From Siphonodentalium dalli (taxonomy: Eukaryota > Mollusca > Scaphopoda > Gadilida > Siphonodentaliidae), in assembly GCA_032622095.1 (NCBI GenBank), contig CP136066.1, positions 93,331,319-93,395,318 on the forward strand: a stretch of DNA of 64,000 bases. The letters are read 5' to 3'. The notes under the pieces are model-generated. The model saw nothing but the letters and a program-made list of their open reading frames with translations. It had not been told where the DNA came from and did no database searches. Numbering within the stretch: position 1 is the first letter of the stretch; every line of letters starts with the position of its first letter. The position numbers and the translations under genes were made by a program. Below are positions 1 to 11,994 of this stretch, piece by piece.

Positions 1-51
1 CAATTATTATTTATTTCCGAAATGGTGCAGTGGAAGTTACATTATTCACAT

Positions 52-250
52 CAAGCCTGAGTTTAGTGTGCCCGTCATTGGCAGAATGAGGTCCCCATAG
101 GGTAAATTTAGTTCGCTATCTCACATAGTGGGCTAGCATCACCAAATTCACCCTCTGGGGACCTCTTTCTGCATGGACTCATCTGCTGTGGGAGACATAG
201 ACTCAGATTGAAGTTTCCAAATGGTGAATATTGAGGCAGTGGGCTGTACG
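52..250. repeat. family D partial copy
   Basis: AGAATGAGGTCCCCATAGGG and its inverse CACCCTCTGGGGACCT, then the ATTGAAGTT interior. Confidence 0.7.
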
Positions 251-728
251 ATGCCCATTAAAAGGCCCCTTAAGTGCCAAGTATGGGACTGTTCACAGAG
301 CTTGCCCCATAAAAAAATGCAAATCTTGATGCTATAGTAACATATAAGATGACCTATATCTGAGCTTACATGTATCATTAACAATGCGCTTTAATATGTT
401 GATAGTAAATAAGCTCATGCTGTTTATGGTAGTGCTGGTCATCAATATTGAATGGAACCTGATAGAGTTTGCTTGAGCTTGGTGAACTGATAATCCTCAT
501 GGGAGCCCAATACCTGTCTATAATCTCCAGACTTAAAACAGTTCTGCATACTTTGGGATTCAGGGATATGTGGGTAGGGCTTGAAATGAATCTGATATGT
601 TTATTTAATGCAATTTCATTTGCCTCTCCTGGGAGCTAATTTACCATAGGCAAATGACTTCTGTGTATCAACTGTTCTGAAAGTATAGATCACGATGCTG
701 TTCTAGTCCTTATGAACTATAAAAGGCA

Positions 729-886
729 CAGTAATACCCTAAATAATCGACTCCTTAACCACTGCAGAATTATGGGTAACTGACAGCTTTCCATTGAATG
801 GCAACAAGCCATATTTCTGACTAAATCCTGAAAAATTACCCATAATTCTGCTGCGGTTAAGGAGTCGATTATTTAGGGCATTACTG
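729..886. repeat. family A palindromic element, partly deleted
   Basis: Ends CAGTAATACCCTAAATAAT and ATTTAGGGCATTACTG. Most of the inner left arm is missing, so it no longer folds fully. Confidence 0.85.
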
Positions 887-962
887 TACAAGCTGACACT
901 CAAGAGACCAGAAGCTAGTACTAGATGGAATGTAAACAAGGACTTAAATGTGAGATGTAACT

Positions 963-1292
963 GAATCCTGCATATAGTGTGTCTGTCATTTGCAGAATGA
1001 GGTCCCCAGAGGGTGAATTAGTGACGCTATCCCACACAGTGCTTAGGCCTCACCTGCTATGGGAGACCTAGGATCAGATTGAATTTCCCCAGTTTAAGTT
1101 GGTGATATCCACCCATTAGTCACCTCAATTATACATTTTATCTTCTGCAAATTAGGGGATATAGAAACTTCCCAGAAGGGAAAAAGTAACTAAAAACAAT
1201 GTTAAATTGAGACTATTGATACTTCACAGAAGATGAGGCCTAAGCAGAATGAGGTCATCCAGAGGGTGAATTTGGTGATGCTAGCCCGCTAG
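963..1292. repeat. family D, right end missing
   Basis: Left terminal repeat, interior (CACCCATTAGTCACCTC) and the start of the right repeat GAGGCCTAAGCAGAATGAGG. Confidence 0.75.
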
Positions 1293-1651
1293 GAAAGAAT
1301 AATCAGTGATAATTTGATAAATATTGTTAACTGATATAAACTTGGAAGATGATGTCTCCTTGATTGCATTGAGACAATGATCGAATTATGAATATGTCAC
1401 CTCTATTCTGTATTATTAAAAAAAATATGTGTTTCGCCATGCATGGGGAAATTGCCAACACGTCATTGAGCTCGGATCTCACAATTTAAATATAACCAAC
1501 CATGAAGCATTGTTTGTAATTGTTATCAGCATTTTATAGAGATTTGATTCTGCCTGGCAATGAGCTGCTTTGTCACTTACCAATGAATTGCACCTGGTCT
1601 GATCCTTAACTAATGGAATGGAGGGAATCCCAGCAATACAGAAATGAAATC

Positions 1652-1841
1652 TTAACCCTTTCAGTGCCAAGTCCGTTTTTTGTATCAACCCATATTTCCT
1701 TGATCATTTTTTCAAATTTATTGATTATAATAATGTGATACATTGATGGAAAGAGCTCTTTCAATAAATTCAATAAATTTGAAATATGATCAAGGAAATA
1801 TGGGTTGATACAAAAAACGGACATGGCACTGAAAGGGTTAA
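1652..1841. repeat. family K hairpin element, full length
   Basis: TTAACCCTTTCAGTGCCAAG to GGCACTGAAAGGGTTAA, TTAA flanks. Arms of about 75 bp, nearly perfect inverted repeats. Confidence 0.88.
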
Positions 1842-1929
1842 TGCGAGTTACAGATATGTAAATAAAAGAGACTGCATAAAAAGAAATACATAAATTAAAG
1901 TACAGCACTACAACAGGAGTATTGTCCCC

Positions 1930-2170
1930 TTAACCCTTTTCTAAAAACTAAATGGATTCTTCCAACCGGTTATAAATGTATGCATTGCATATATTATTCA
2001 TCTGGACTGATAAGCAGACAATATCATACAACTACAGAAGAAGTCATATTTATTGGAGGGGCATGTTCTGATAATAAGTTCAACAAATGATGGTCGTTTG
2101 TCAAACTTATTATCTGTACATTTCCTAATGGAACTACTCGTCAATAAGTATTTAGTATAGAAAGGGTTAA
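1930..2170. repeat. family C element
   Basis: TTAACCCTTTTCT to TTAGTATAGAAAGGGTTAA. Internal inverted repeat AATAAGTTCAACAAATGA / CAAACTTATTATCTG. Confidence 0.8.
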
Positions 2171-2335
2171 TTGGTACATGAATGTGTGACATCCATTTTG
2201 TGAATGATTGATTGTCGTCGCACATGGGAGGCCAGAATATGTAATTTTATCATCATTCATCATGCACAAAACTACAGTAAGTCACGGATGTGACATCCTG
2301 CATTTTCACTGTTAGTTTAAACCTTTGAAGGGACA

Positions 2336-2425
2336 GTCCATGATTTAACCAAGGTTTCTTTACTAAATACTCACTGACAAGCAGTTCGCCCAGGAAATGT
2401 TTAGATAATAAGTTCAACAAATGAC
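2336..2425. repeat. family C fragment
   Basis: Terminal and central stem sequence (AATAAGTTCAACAAATGA) in reversed order relative to the 1930 copy. Confidence 0.6.
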
Positions 2426-2640
2426 CATCATAGACAAACGCAAACACATTTACATCCAAGGATGTCATTGTTCACATCATGTGTACTGAGAAATTTGAGA
2501 ATGACTATCCAACACTCTCAACAACAAAAGTGATGGGTCAGCGTTGATGCCATAGAAGTGCACACACTCATGCTTTTGTGTCTTGATTACTTGACCCACA
2601 CTGGAAAAGGGATTGATCGACATCCACTCCTCAAATGCTA

Positions 2641-2847
2641 TAATAATAGTTTAATCGACTCCTTAACCACAGCAGAATTATGGGTAATTTTTCAGGATTT
2701 AGTCAGAAATATGGCTTGTTGCCATTCTTCAGAAAGCTCTGTGAGAGCTTTCCGATGAATGGCAACAAGCCATATTTCCGACTAAATTCTGAAAAATTAC
2801 CCGTAATTCTTCTGTGGTTAAGGATTCGATTATTTAGGGCATTACTG
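2641..2847. repeat. family A palindromic element
   Basis: Both arms present around the GAAAGCTCT...AGAGCTTTC centre. The left terminal 15-20 bases have diverged; the right end GGGCATTACTG is flanked by TA. Confidence 0.85.
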
Positions 2848-3471
2848 TATATAACGCCCCAAAACATATGAGCATATGAATGGAAATAGAATTCTAAATC
2901 AAATTAATAGTAATTAATAAAAGCTTTTCCGGACATGTTTCCTGATTCTTATCTATTATTTTATACCCCGAACGTACATGTATATAAAATTTGTTTGGAA
3001 GAGAAACACTAAACACTATCTTTAATCAATATAATTCTTTGTTAGTTAAGTTATTGATGTTATCTTAAAAATTTAAATTACCTATCAAAAAGTACTGGTG
3101 TCCACGATAGGTATAGCATTGTCACTATGTGAGATATTTCTCGCATGAATACTCATGCATGAGCCAATAGTATACCCCGAACATGGAAATAAATAATTAA
3201 AAATACACCTATCAACTCTTGTCAGCCAGTAATTTCTACAGCTGTTGTGTGTGTGTGCATCCTTGTTTGTGTGCCCTAGTACTCATGTCGGTACTCATGG
3301 TGCAACACTTTTTGAAATATTGGTTCTGAAACTAAATCATGGATCTTTTGACTTTGGAAATGGATCGTTGTTTTCACTGAGGATTCCTTGGATTTGGGAT
3401 ATGGATTAGATTTTCTCAGAGCTGTCTTCTGTGATTTTGTCTGTTCTCAGTACTCATGCAGCTTTTGATAC

Positions 3472-3720
3472 TTAACCCTTTCATGGTGGGAGCTGCGCTG
3501 GTTCAGCATTAAATATCCTGTGCCAGTGCATTCTCTTATATATGCAAGTCTCCCATAGATAAGAAAATGCACTGGCTTACAAGGTCATGGTAAATATTGT
3601 TAGGCTAATGTATTCTCTTATATATGCAAGGCTCCCAATGGGAGACTCGCATATATAAGAGAATGCATTGGCACAGGGTATTCGAAAAATACCAGGAAGC
3701 TCCAATCATGGAAGGGTTAA
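3472..3720. repeat. family B dumbbell element
   Basis: TTAACCCTTTCATG to CATGGAAGGGTTAA. Holds two hairpins, each with TTCTCTTATATATGC arms, separated by about 40 bp. Confidence 0.85.
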
Positions 3721-3742
3721 GTGCTTTTGGGTGTTCTTCTGT

Positions 3743-4257
3743 TTAACCTTTTATATTCTAATTGGATTCTCCCGGTCAGTTAAAAATTGTGCATCGGAAT
3801 GGTCTATTATTTATTTGGAGGGATGTTAACCCATTCATGACTGGAGCTGCGCTGGAGCATTATTAAAGATCCTGTGCCAGTGCATTCTCTTATATATGCT
3901 AGTCTACCATAGGGAGCCTCACATATAAAAGATAATGCCCTGGCTTACAAGGTCAAGGTAAATATTGTTAGGCCAATGTATTCTCTTATATATGCGAGGC
4001 TCCCTATGAGAGACTCGCATATATAAGAGAATGCATTGGCACAGGGTTTTTGCAAAGTTCCAGGAAGCTGCAGTCATGAAAAGGTAAAGGTGATAAAAGC
4101 AGACAATAAAATAATGTGCAGAAGGAGCACTATTTATTCAGGGAAATGTTTAGATAATAAGTTCAACAAATGACATATAGTTGTTTGTTGAACTTATTAT
4201 CTGAACATTTCCTACAGGAACTACTCATCGTTGTTGCTTTAGTAAAGAAAGTGTTAA
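3743..4257. repeat. family C element split by family B
   Basis: TTAACCTTTTATATTCTA to AGTAAAGAAAGTGTTAA. The B element at 3826-4087 sits in its first third. Removing it restores a normal C element of about 255 bp. Confidence 0.8.
3826..4087. repeat. family B element inserted in a family C element
   Basis: TTAACCCATTCATG to CATGAAAAGGTAAA with both internal hairpins. Family C sequence continues on both sides. Confidence 0.85.
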
Positions 4258-4570
4258 AAGACGGTAACAGTAACAGTATTTATTTTCCCTCTATGGACAT
4301 TCAAATATATAATTACAACAGGTACAAATTTAGAAGAAAAATGGGATTTAAGCAACAAGCCATAGGCTTATTTGAAGCCCTCTCCCTTGTGGTGATGGTG
4401 TATCTCTTCCATGAAGTCTCTATAGATTCCGGGGTGTAAAATAATTTTTTGGAGTCTATGAATGAAGTTATTATCGTAAACAACACACAAACAGTAGACA
4501 ACAGTCCCTATCAGTCCATAGAATCTTCATGCTACATACCAAATAATCAACCAGCCATATGACACCTGTA

Positions 4571-4787
4571 CAGTAATGCCCTAAATAATCTGACTCCTTA
4601 ACCACAGCTGAATTATGGGTAATTTTTTTCCGGATTTATTTGGAAATATGGCTTGTTGCTATTCATCGGTAAGCTATTACTGAGAGCTTTCCAATGAATG
4701 GTAAACAAGCCATATTTCCGACTAAATCCTGAAAAATTACCCATAATTATGCTGTGGTTAAGGAGTCAATTATTTAGGGCATTACTG
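4571..4787. repeat. family A palindromic element, full length
   Basis: CAGTAATGCCCTAAATAAT to ATTTAGGGCATTACTG, TA on both sides, arms of about 100 bp. Confidence 0.9.
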
Positions 4788-4809
4788 TATTTTGTCAGAT
4801 GCTCCCACA

Positions 4810-4990
4810 ACCCTTTCTATACTAAATGGATGTCACCCAGTTATAAAAGTATATATTGGAATGGTATATATCATTCATTTGGAGGGGTGTCCAGGAAAGT
4901 GAGCAGACAACAGACGTACAAAAATATAATTTATGGGAATTATTCAGATAAATAACGTTTGTTGAATATATTATCTGAAGATTTCCTATG
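4810..4990. repeat. family C element, 3' end missing
   Basis: CCCTTTCTATACTAAATGG through the central stem; cut where the next family A copy begins. Confidence 0.75.
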
Positions 4991-4997
4991 AAGAATA

Positions 4998-5186
4998 CAG
5001 TAATGCCCTAAATAATCAACTCCTTAACCACAGCAGAATTATGGGTAATTTTTCAGGATTTAGTCGGAAATATGGCTTGTTGCCATTCATCGGAAAGCTC
5101 TCAACAAGCCATATTTCCGACTAAATCCTGAAAAATTACCCATAATTCTGCTGCGGTTAAGGAGTCGATTATTTAGGGCATTACTC
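4998..5186. repeat. family A palindromic element, centre deleted
   Basis: Complete outer arms; the right half of the central stem (about 20 bp) is missing. It abuts a truncated family C element on the left. Confidence 0.88.
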
Positions 5187-5528
5187 TACCATGCAGTTAA
5201 CAGAGGCGTATGAATCCTATGAACCACATGATAATCACCTGAATCCCGTATACCAAATAAGTGGCTGATTGACACCCTCCAATATTATCAACTGTTATGA
5301 GTCAGAATATACATGTGGCTATTATTATAAATGCTTGCATGTGGACAGACCATTTTTAGCAATCAATTAGTCGGTTGACATTTATGTGTGAATAGAGCTA
5401 ATTATCCCAACAATGTATTTTACCAATTCAGATCCATCCCTTTTTATACTCCTGTTTAAAAAAAATGGACGGATTATGTTATTGGTTAATCGAACCATAT
5501 TGTCTGTCCCTCTATCCATCTATTCGCT

Positions 5529-5895
5529 TTTCATTTCCATATGGTAACATTAGTAAGTCTGAACGGAATGGAATGAAATTTGGTATGTGGGTTTACTAGC
5601 ACAAAATACAGGTTAAGTTAAAATTCGGGTTCCATCCTCAATTTTCACCAGAGTTCTCGATCTTTATATTGGACTTTGCATTCAATTTTCTTTTCCATAT
5701 GATAACTTTAGTAAGTCTGAACTGAGTGTCCAGATTGAAATTTTGGTATGTGAGTTTACTAGCAGAAAATACAGGTCAAGTTCAAATTTGGGTTCAGCCT
5801 GCCAATTTTCACCAGAGTTATGGCCCTTTGTTTGAATTACCACAGGTGTACATGTATTTTGCCATGCCCTACGGATGCTCTTGTTAGAAGCTAAT
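5529..5895 (+). repeat. family G repeat, two tandem units
   Basis: Units of about 164 bp around TTTCCATATG, TAGTAAGTCTGAAC and AATTTTCACCAGAGTTATGG. Confidence 0.65.
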
Positions 5896-6093
5896 TTCAT
5901 ACTCTTTATTCACAGCTTTGCATAAAATATCGAATAAAAATTAGAAAACCAACAGGGAAGTACCATGTGGTAAATTAAAGATCTATTGATTAATGAACTG
6001 TGAAATATATTTAATATGTTTCATTTGTTACATTGTAACATATGTATTGATTTTCACTGATGAAAATGAAACACCTGTTTAAAAATCCATTTC

Positions 6094-6530
6094 TTAAGGG
6101 GGAGGTCAAGTGACCAATTTTGAATGGGGATTTCCATGCAAATCTCCGGAGCTAAAGTTACAGTTGCACATACTTCTGAGTGTGACTGACTTGATGTGGT
6201 ATTGGAAACAACAGGTGTTTATCTGTGGGGGGGGGGGGGGGGGGGGGGTCCGCTTATAACTTGTTACATTATAAAGTTGGTGTATTTATTTTTGAATTTT
6301 ATATTGATTTTTCAAATGTAGGTCAAGTGATGTAATTCCAGAAAAAAATTCTCAACAATATATTTATTGCAGAATTTTATAGTTTACCAAGCGGAAAAAC
6401 CAGATAAATATATGTTGTTTCCAATACCATATCAAGTCACACTCAGAAGTATATGCAACTCTTTAACTTTTGCCCCAGAGATTTGCATGGAAATCCCCAT
6501 TCAAAATTGTTCACTTGACCTCTCCCTTAA
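6094..6530. mobile_element. TTAA-flanked element N with about 110-bp inverted repeats
   Basis: TTAAGGGGGAGGTCAAGTGA left, TCACTTGACCTCTCCCTTAA right. Arms match over about 110 bp, including TGGTATTGGAAACAACA / TGTTGTTTCCAATACCA. A run of 22 G (6227-6248) lies in the loop. Confidence 0.75.
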
Positions 6531-6565
6531 TCAACCATGCTGACAGGTAAAAACAGTTTGAGTCA

Positions 6566-6960
6566 GAATTCAGCATAGCGGGCTAGCATAACCAAATTCA
6601 CCCTCTGGGGACCTCATTCTGCATGGCCTCAACTGCTATGGGAGACATAGACTCAGATTTAAGTTCCCAAATTGTGATTATTTTGATGTACACCCATTGG
6701 GAACCTCGATTATGCAATGTGTTGCTTGCCAATTTGGGGATATATAGAAACTAAAAATAGAAATAGAATCTATGTGAAGAAGTTTCTATAGAAATTTGAA
6801 ACTTTCCAGAGAAGATGAGGCCTAAGCAGAATGAGGCCATCAGTGGATGAATTTAATGATGCTAGCCCACTATGTGGGATTGTGTCACTAAATTCACCCT
6901 CTGGGGACCTCATTCTGCAAATGACAGGCACCTTGTTCTCTGGCCAGGGAGATTCTAACA
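6566..6960. repeat. family D, left end truncated
   Basis: Interior and complete right terminal repeat ending GCAAATGACAGGCACC. A family C copy follows directly. Confidence 0.75.
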
Positions 6961-6969
6961 GGGTTGTTG

Positions 6970-7302
6970 CTAACCCTTTCTATACTAAATGGATTCTCCC
7001 ACTCAGTTGGAATGGTCTATTATTCATCTGGATGGATGTTCAGGAAAAAAGCAGACAATTTCTGTATAATTTTCCCATTCAGTTATACAAGTATACATTT
7101 GAATGGTCTATTTAATCATTTGGAATTGTGTTCAGGCAATAAAAGTAGACAACAGACAGAAAAACAGATAAAACAAATGATTCAAATTCATTGGTGGGAA
7201 ATGTTCAGATAATAGGTTCCATGGTCGTTTGTTAAACTTATTTTTTGAACATTTCCTAAGGGAACTACTCATCAATGAGTATTTAGTATAAAAAGGGTTA
7301 AC
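6970..7302. repeat. family C element, longest copy
   Basis: CTAACCCTTTCTATACTAA to TTAGTATAAAAAGGGTTAA, with a partial internal duplication of the CAGTT...TATACATTTGAATGG region. Confidence 0.8.
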
Positions 7303-7794
7303 TACATATACTAGTTAGAATCTTTTTCTCTAGCTTCCTCATATTATTGGATTTCCCCCCATCGCCTATAGGGGTTCCAGTCCCGCAGCCCCTAGCGGAA
7401 ACATGCGGTATGATCAATTCAGAAATTGACAGTTGAACAGGTGTTTATCTTTTCATTAGTGTAAACCATGACATATATTACAATGCAACAATTGAACATA
7501 TTAAATAAATCTCACCACTCCTTAATCAATATTAGGTCTTTATTAACATCCTCACGGAACAGATCCGTGTTGATCTACAGGTTTCTACTACATGACGTGT
7601 CATGTTAAATGGTTGTTATTGGATATTTTATGGAGTTTTGATTTTGATATAGACACAAATTGTATATACGCGGGGAAAATTTTATTGTTGTAAGTGACGC
7701 AGAGCAAAATCAGCTAATAAAAGTAGCCTAAATCATGTAATCTCGAGTTGAGTCCTCCACCTACTGTAAAGCATCTATATACATGTATAATTAA

Positions 7795-8150
7795 AGAGTA
7801 GGATTTGTCTGTCTGTTCGGATTTTTCTCCCAGACCCCTAGACAAATTTCAACCAAATTTGGTGTGGTGACTCAGTGGAGGTTATAATGGTGTTAGTTTT
7901 TCAAAATTTTTATTTTAAAAAATGTACGCTCTTTATATATGTAAATATGTTTTCACTGTAGCTGCGCCATTCAACAGAATAACAGGTATAAGTCCACTGT
8001 GCATGGCTTGGCTTATTTCAGAAGCAAATAAGTCTTGCACACAGGAGCGAAGGCTCCTAACGCACAAAGGAGCTGCATTATGTTTCGATGTTCCTACTAG
8101 AAGGTTCCCAGCGAGAACTTCAAAAAGTTCCTGTGCACATGGTATATGAA
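7795..8150 (+). repeat. family Q copy, + orientation
   Basis: GAGTAGGATTTGTCTGTCTG, CAACCAAATTTGGTGTGGTG and CAACAGAATAACAGGTATAA; inverted copy at 10640-11430. Confidence 0.6.
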
Positions 8151-8427
8151 TGCTATGGGCGTATCCAGAGTAGATATTCATGGCGTGAAATAGTAATTTA
8201 TATGTTACCATATTTATACCTCCCACTTGAAGGTTGGGGGGTATTATGGATTACGTACATCGGTCTGTCTGGGCATCTGCTCATCCAAGCAAAAATATCA
8301 GCCAATATGCTAGTACCATGCTGACAGTCGCTGTATTCTTCTTGTTTTTGAGATGTTGTACTTTCTTTCCATCACTGTCTTCCCAAATGTTTATCCTTCT
8401 TCTTTTGCTTTTGAAATAACATTCAGT

Positions 8428-8630
8428 TTTAAGAATATACATTGGAATGGTCCATTATTCATCTGGAGGGATATTCAGTAAATATAAGCAGATGACAGAT
8501 AGACGAACATATAATATAAGTGCAGAAAGATTCATATTCCAATGGCCTATAATGGAACTTATTACCGGTATCTGAACATTTCCTAAGGGTACTAATTATC
8601 AATGAATATTTAGTTAAAAAAAAGGTTAAA
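8428..8630. repeat. family C element, degraded
   Basis: Interior ACATTGGAATGGTCCATTAT, CTGAACATTTCCTAAGGG and end TTAGTTAAAAAAAAGGTTAA. Confidence 0.65.
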
Positions 8631-8646
8631 ATGGCAAGTAAACAAG

Positions 8647-8978
8647 TCTGGATATAGTGTGTCAGACATTTGTAGAATGAGGTTCCCAGAGGGTGAATTT
8701 AGTGATGCTTTCCCGCACAGTAGGCTAGCATCACAAAATTCACCCTTTGGGAACTTCATTCTGCTTAGGCCTCAACTGTTATGGGACACCTAGGTTCAGA
8801 ATGAAGTTACCAAGTTGAAGTTGGTGATATGTTCACCCATTAGTCACCTCGATAATGCATTTTATCTTAGGGGATATAGAAACTGAACAGAAGGGAAAAA
8901 GTAACTAAAACAATGTTAGTTAGAGACTATAGATACTTCCCAGAAGATGAGGCCTAAGCTGAATGAGGTCCCCCACAC
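8647..8978. repeat. family D, right end truncated
   Basis: TCTGGATATAGTGTGTCAG start; ends in GCCTAAGCTGAATGAGGTCC. Confidence 0.75.
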
Positions 8979-8989
8979 TTTATCATATT

Positions 8990-9402
8990 CAGGCTTTCAA
9001 GTACATGGATTCAATCATTTGGAGGGAACTGATATCAAAGCTCAACAAATGGCCATTTTTTAACTTATTACCTAAATATTTCCTACCAGCTGATGTGTCC
9101 AACTTCGTCCGGGCTATTTAGGGATTTCTTTGTGATCGCCTCCGTCTCGGCAGAAAAAAACTATTGTTCGATCGGTCCAGAAACATGCCTATATGAGTGT
9201 ATATGAGCGATGTCGAGGACATGGTCACACGTGAAATTGGACCCACCCATATTGTTCCAGGGATCAAAGTAGGCCTACATACCAAATTTGAGTCGGATCA
9301 GTCAAACATTTTTCGAGTCTATAACACATATACAGATAGACAGAAGTTCCAAAATCTATACTACAGTTCGTCATTTAGTATTTAGTAAATATAGGGTTAA
9401 CT
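8990..9402. repeat. family C element interrupted by an unidentified repeat
   Basis: Family C text at 8990-9088 and 9370-9402 (ending ATATAGGGTTAA). Between them about 280 bp of other sequence holds ACCAAATTTGAGTCGGATCA, resembling the dispersed GTCC-type repeats. Confidence 0.55.
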
Positions 9403-9893
9403 CTAAACATCAGGTTTTGCACTACCTATTCATTATCTCATTAGTTTCCATGCCTGAGTGTACACTGTATTAAATCAGATAGGTTGAACATACAATGTAA
9501 ACCACCATGATTAATAAAATCTTCTGCAAGTGGCCATTTTACATGACATACAAATGATACAATACTAATATCTTCAAATTTCAAAACTGCCAAAATTTTG
9601 GGCTACTCTTTTAAATCACTGTAATCTAAATTTAAGGTAAAATTATCAGCAAGTGAGGTGTGATTTTCACATGAATGTCTTAATTTCCACACAGCATGAA
9701 CAAATGAGAATTCACAATGACCGAGCTCTTATTTCAAAATTGCCTACGCCTCTCTCAGTTCCACATTCTTTGCCCTGAATGAAAATATCATAGTTTAATA
9801 CATTTTATGATGAGATAATGTGTAATGTAAGTACTTTTGAACCTTTCGTTTAATAGTGAAATGTCTGGGTTGAATATTATAAGTTACAGGTTA

Positions 9894-10152
9894 CAGTAAT
9901 GCCCTAAATAATCGACTCCTTAACCACAGCAGAATAATTGGTAATTTTTTCAGGATTTAGTCGGAAATATGGCTTGTTGCCATTCATCGGAAAACTCTCA
10001 CTGAGAGCTTTCCGATGAATGGCAACAAGCCATATTTCCGATTTAGTGAGAGGTTTCCGATGAATGGCAACAAGCCATATTTCCAACTAAATCCTGAAAA
10101 ATTACCCATAATTCTGCTGTGGTTAAGGAGTCGATTATTTAGAGCATTACAG
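9894..10152. repeat. family A element with a third arm segment
   Basis: Left arm, right-arm interior, then a second copy of the right-arm interior (from about 10041) before the normal right end. The copy is therefore about 45 bp longer than the norm. Confidence 0.85.
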
Positions 10153-10169
10153 TAAGTCAGATGGCTGAG

Positions 10170-10432
10170 TTAACCCTTCCATGACTGGAGCTTCCTGAAA
10201 TTTTGCAAATACACCCTGTGCCAATGCATTCTCTTAGATATGCGAGTCTCCCAGGGAGCCTCGCATATATAAGAGAATAAATTGGCCTTAAAATATTTAC
10301 CTTGACCTTGTAAGCCAGTGCATTCTCTTATATATGTGAGGTTCCCTAAGGGAGACTTGCATATATAGGAGAATGCATTGGCACAGGATCTTTAATGCTG
10401 CACCAGCACAACTCCCATCATGAAAGGGTTAA
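10170..10432. repeat. family B dumbbell element, full length
   Basis: TTAACCCTTCCATGACTGG to TCATGAAAGGGTTAA with TTAA at both ends and both hairpins. Confidence 0.88.
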
Positions 10433-10639
10433 CATAATCTTTATGCATTTAATTAGGTCAGATGGTTGAATTATCTAATCTTGATATCACATAGATTGTG
10501 AGTTGAGACCTAGCTAAAGATGTTATATCCCTTTCTACATGTAAATATGGCTTACATAGTTTCTGGGGCATAAAATAAAAAATATGGATCAAAGACATCT
10601 GTCCGGAAATGGACACTTCTCTTATATATTAGTGACTAG

Positions 10640-11430
10640 CTGAAACAGGCTCCCTTTGGCCCCTTTGTGCTTTAGGGGCCTCCAGCCCATGTGTGTGCTT
10701 CACGCACATTTGGACCTAAAATATTCACATACAGGTAGGTATAAATTTGACTTATTTGATTCTGAAATAAGCCAAGCCCATAGTGGACTTTTACCCGTTA
10801 TTCTGTTGGATGACACATGCCACATTAAAAACACATATATATGTTGTTGACATAAGTATGCATGTATATATTCTTTATATGTATATTTATATGTACTTTA
10901 CCACTCAACTCTGTATATCATATGGACCATGTATAATAAGCTTACAGCATTTATTCGCACATGCATGCATGCAACATCTCAACAACATTACTATCTGTTG
11001 TTCCTTCTTTCATATGTTATGCTAAATAAGCATATTATAACTATTGTTTATACTTTATGTAACCATCTGTTCTTAGACCATGTTCCAATTGGAGCTTTCT
11101 ATTTGTTCAATAAATCTTGAATCTTGAATCGTATATAAAAATTAAAGAGCATACATCTGGTCTGCAAATAGGTTCATATTGAACCAAAATATTCACATTT
11201 GTTTGATTCTGAAATAGGCCCATAGTGAGCTTATTTTAATTTGTGTGTTTTTAAAAATTTATTTAACTAAATATTTTTAAATCAAAATTTTTAAAAACTA
11301 ACGCAGTTATAACCTCCGCCAGGGTACCCCAAGTTACCACACCAAATTGGTTGAAATCAGACTGGCAGTCTTGGAGAAAAATGCGCACAGACAGACGGAC
11401 GGACAGACAGATCCTACTCATATATATAGA
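10640..11430 (-). repeat. family Q copy, inverted, with insertion
   Basis: Matches 7795-8150 reversed at both ends (10640-10810 and 11225-11430); about 400 bp between, including a LINE-like tail. Confidence 0.55.
10900..11130 (+). mobile_element. possible 3' end of a LINE
   Basis: Ends with TTCAATAAATCTTGAATCT plus a repeated TTGAATC, a microsatellite-like tail typical of some non-LTR elements. Too short to show a reverse transcriptase. Confidence 0.35.
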
Positions 11431-11439
11431 TAGTCTATT

Positions 11440-11740
11440 GGGACATTTTTGTGTTACTATTTTTAGAAGAAGCCATCATTACTGTTCAGTAATTCTCAGA
11501 TTGAGATAGAGCTCTTCTGATTGCTGCACTCCGCAAGGCTGCGAGAGCCATAAAATGTCCCAAATTGATTATATGTATTATACCAGAAAATTAAAAATAA
11601 AATCATTACTAAATGATAAACTAATTTCCGGACAGGGGATTCATATTTATTATTTTATACCCAGGAAACTATATAAAACTTAATATAGGAAGAGATAGAC
11701 CATCTTCAGTTCAGTTGGTTCAAAAAATGTAATCTTGTTT
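11440..11740. repeat. family R hairpin repeat
   Basis: GGGACATTTTT ... AAAATGTCCCAAATTG inverted pair, then TTATTATTTTATACCCAGG. Related copies at 21890-22150 and 2905-3190. Confidence 0.5.
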
Positions 11741-11833
11741 TAAACATAGGCATGAATTTAGGGCAGTTAGTTGAACTAATGTAATCTTGACTTCATATAT
11801 AGGTGTGTGAATTTAGGCCAGATGGTTGAATTA
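11725..11833 (+). repeat. two degenerate 53-56-bp units just before exon 1
   Basis: Each unit starts AATGTAATCTTG, passes through ATAGG and GAATTTAGG, and ends GTTGAA(C/T)TA. A related fragment is at 10432-10478. The second unit ends about 20 bases before the start codon, so the 5' leader seems to come from this repeat. Confidence 0.6.
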
Positions 11834-11853
11834 AGCTCATCCTGGGTGATAGA

Positions 11854-11994
11854 ATGCTTAAGAAGACTCGTAGTTCTGTGCAGAGTTACGACATCGAGAA
11901 CATTATTCTGTATCTGACTTTGTTCCTTATTATTGTTGTGTGTACATTCTTGGGGACTCAAAGCATCAAAGAAAAAAAGGAAACTCATTTTGTG
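11854..11994 (+). CDS. MAN2A: MAN2A exon 1: cytoplasmic tail and signal anchor
   Basis: Forty-seven codons ending in phase 0 at donor GTG|GTGAGT. Residues 1-17 are hydrophilic with basic residues near the start (MLKKTR). Residues about 18-34 form one hydrophobic helix ([17 protein letters not shown]), followed by a lysine-rich segment, the usual type II Golgi membrane layout. The start is chosen because an in-frame TGA lies 27 bases upstream (11827-11829) and no ATG lies between. Phase 0 matches exon 2. No convincing acceptor is seen just upstream, so this may be the first exon; promoter and cap site were not identified. Confidence 0.85.

Noticed and set aside
3472-4257. CRISPR-like regular repeats
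   Set aside because: Repeats are hairpin arms of nested eukaryotic elements without uniform spacers.
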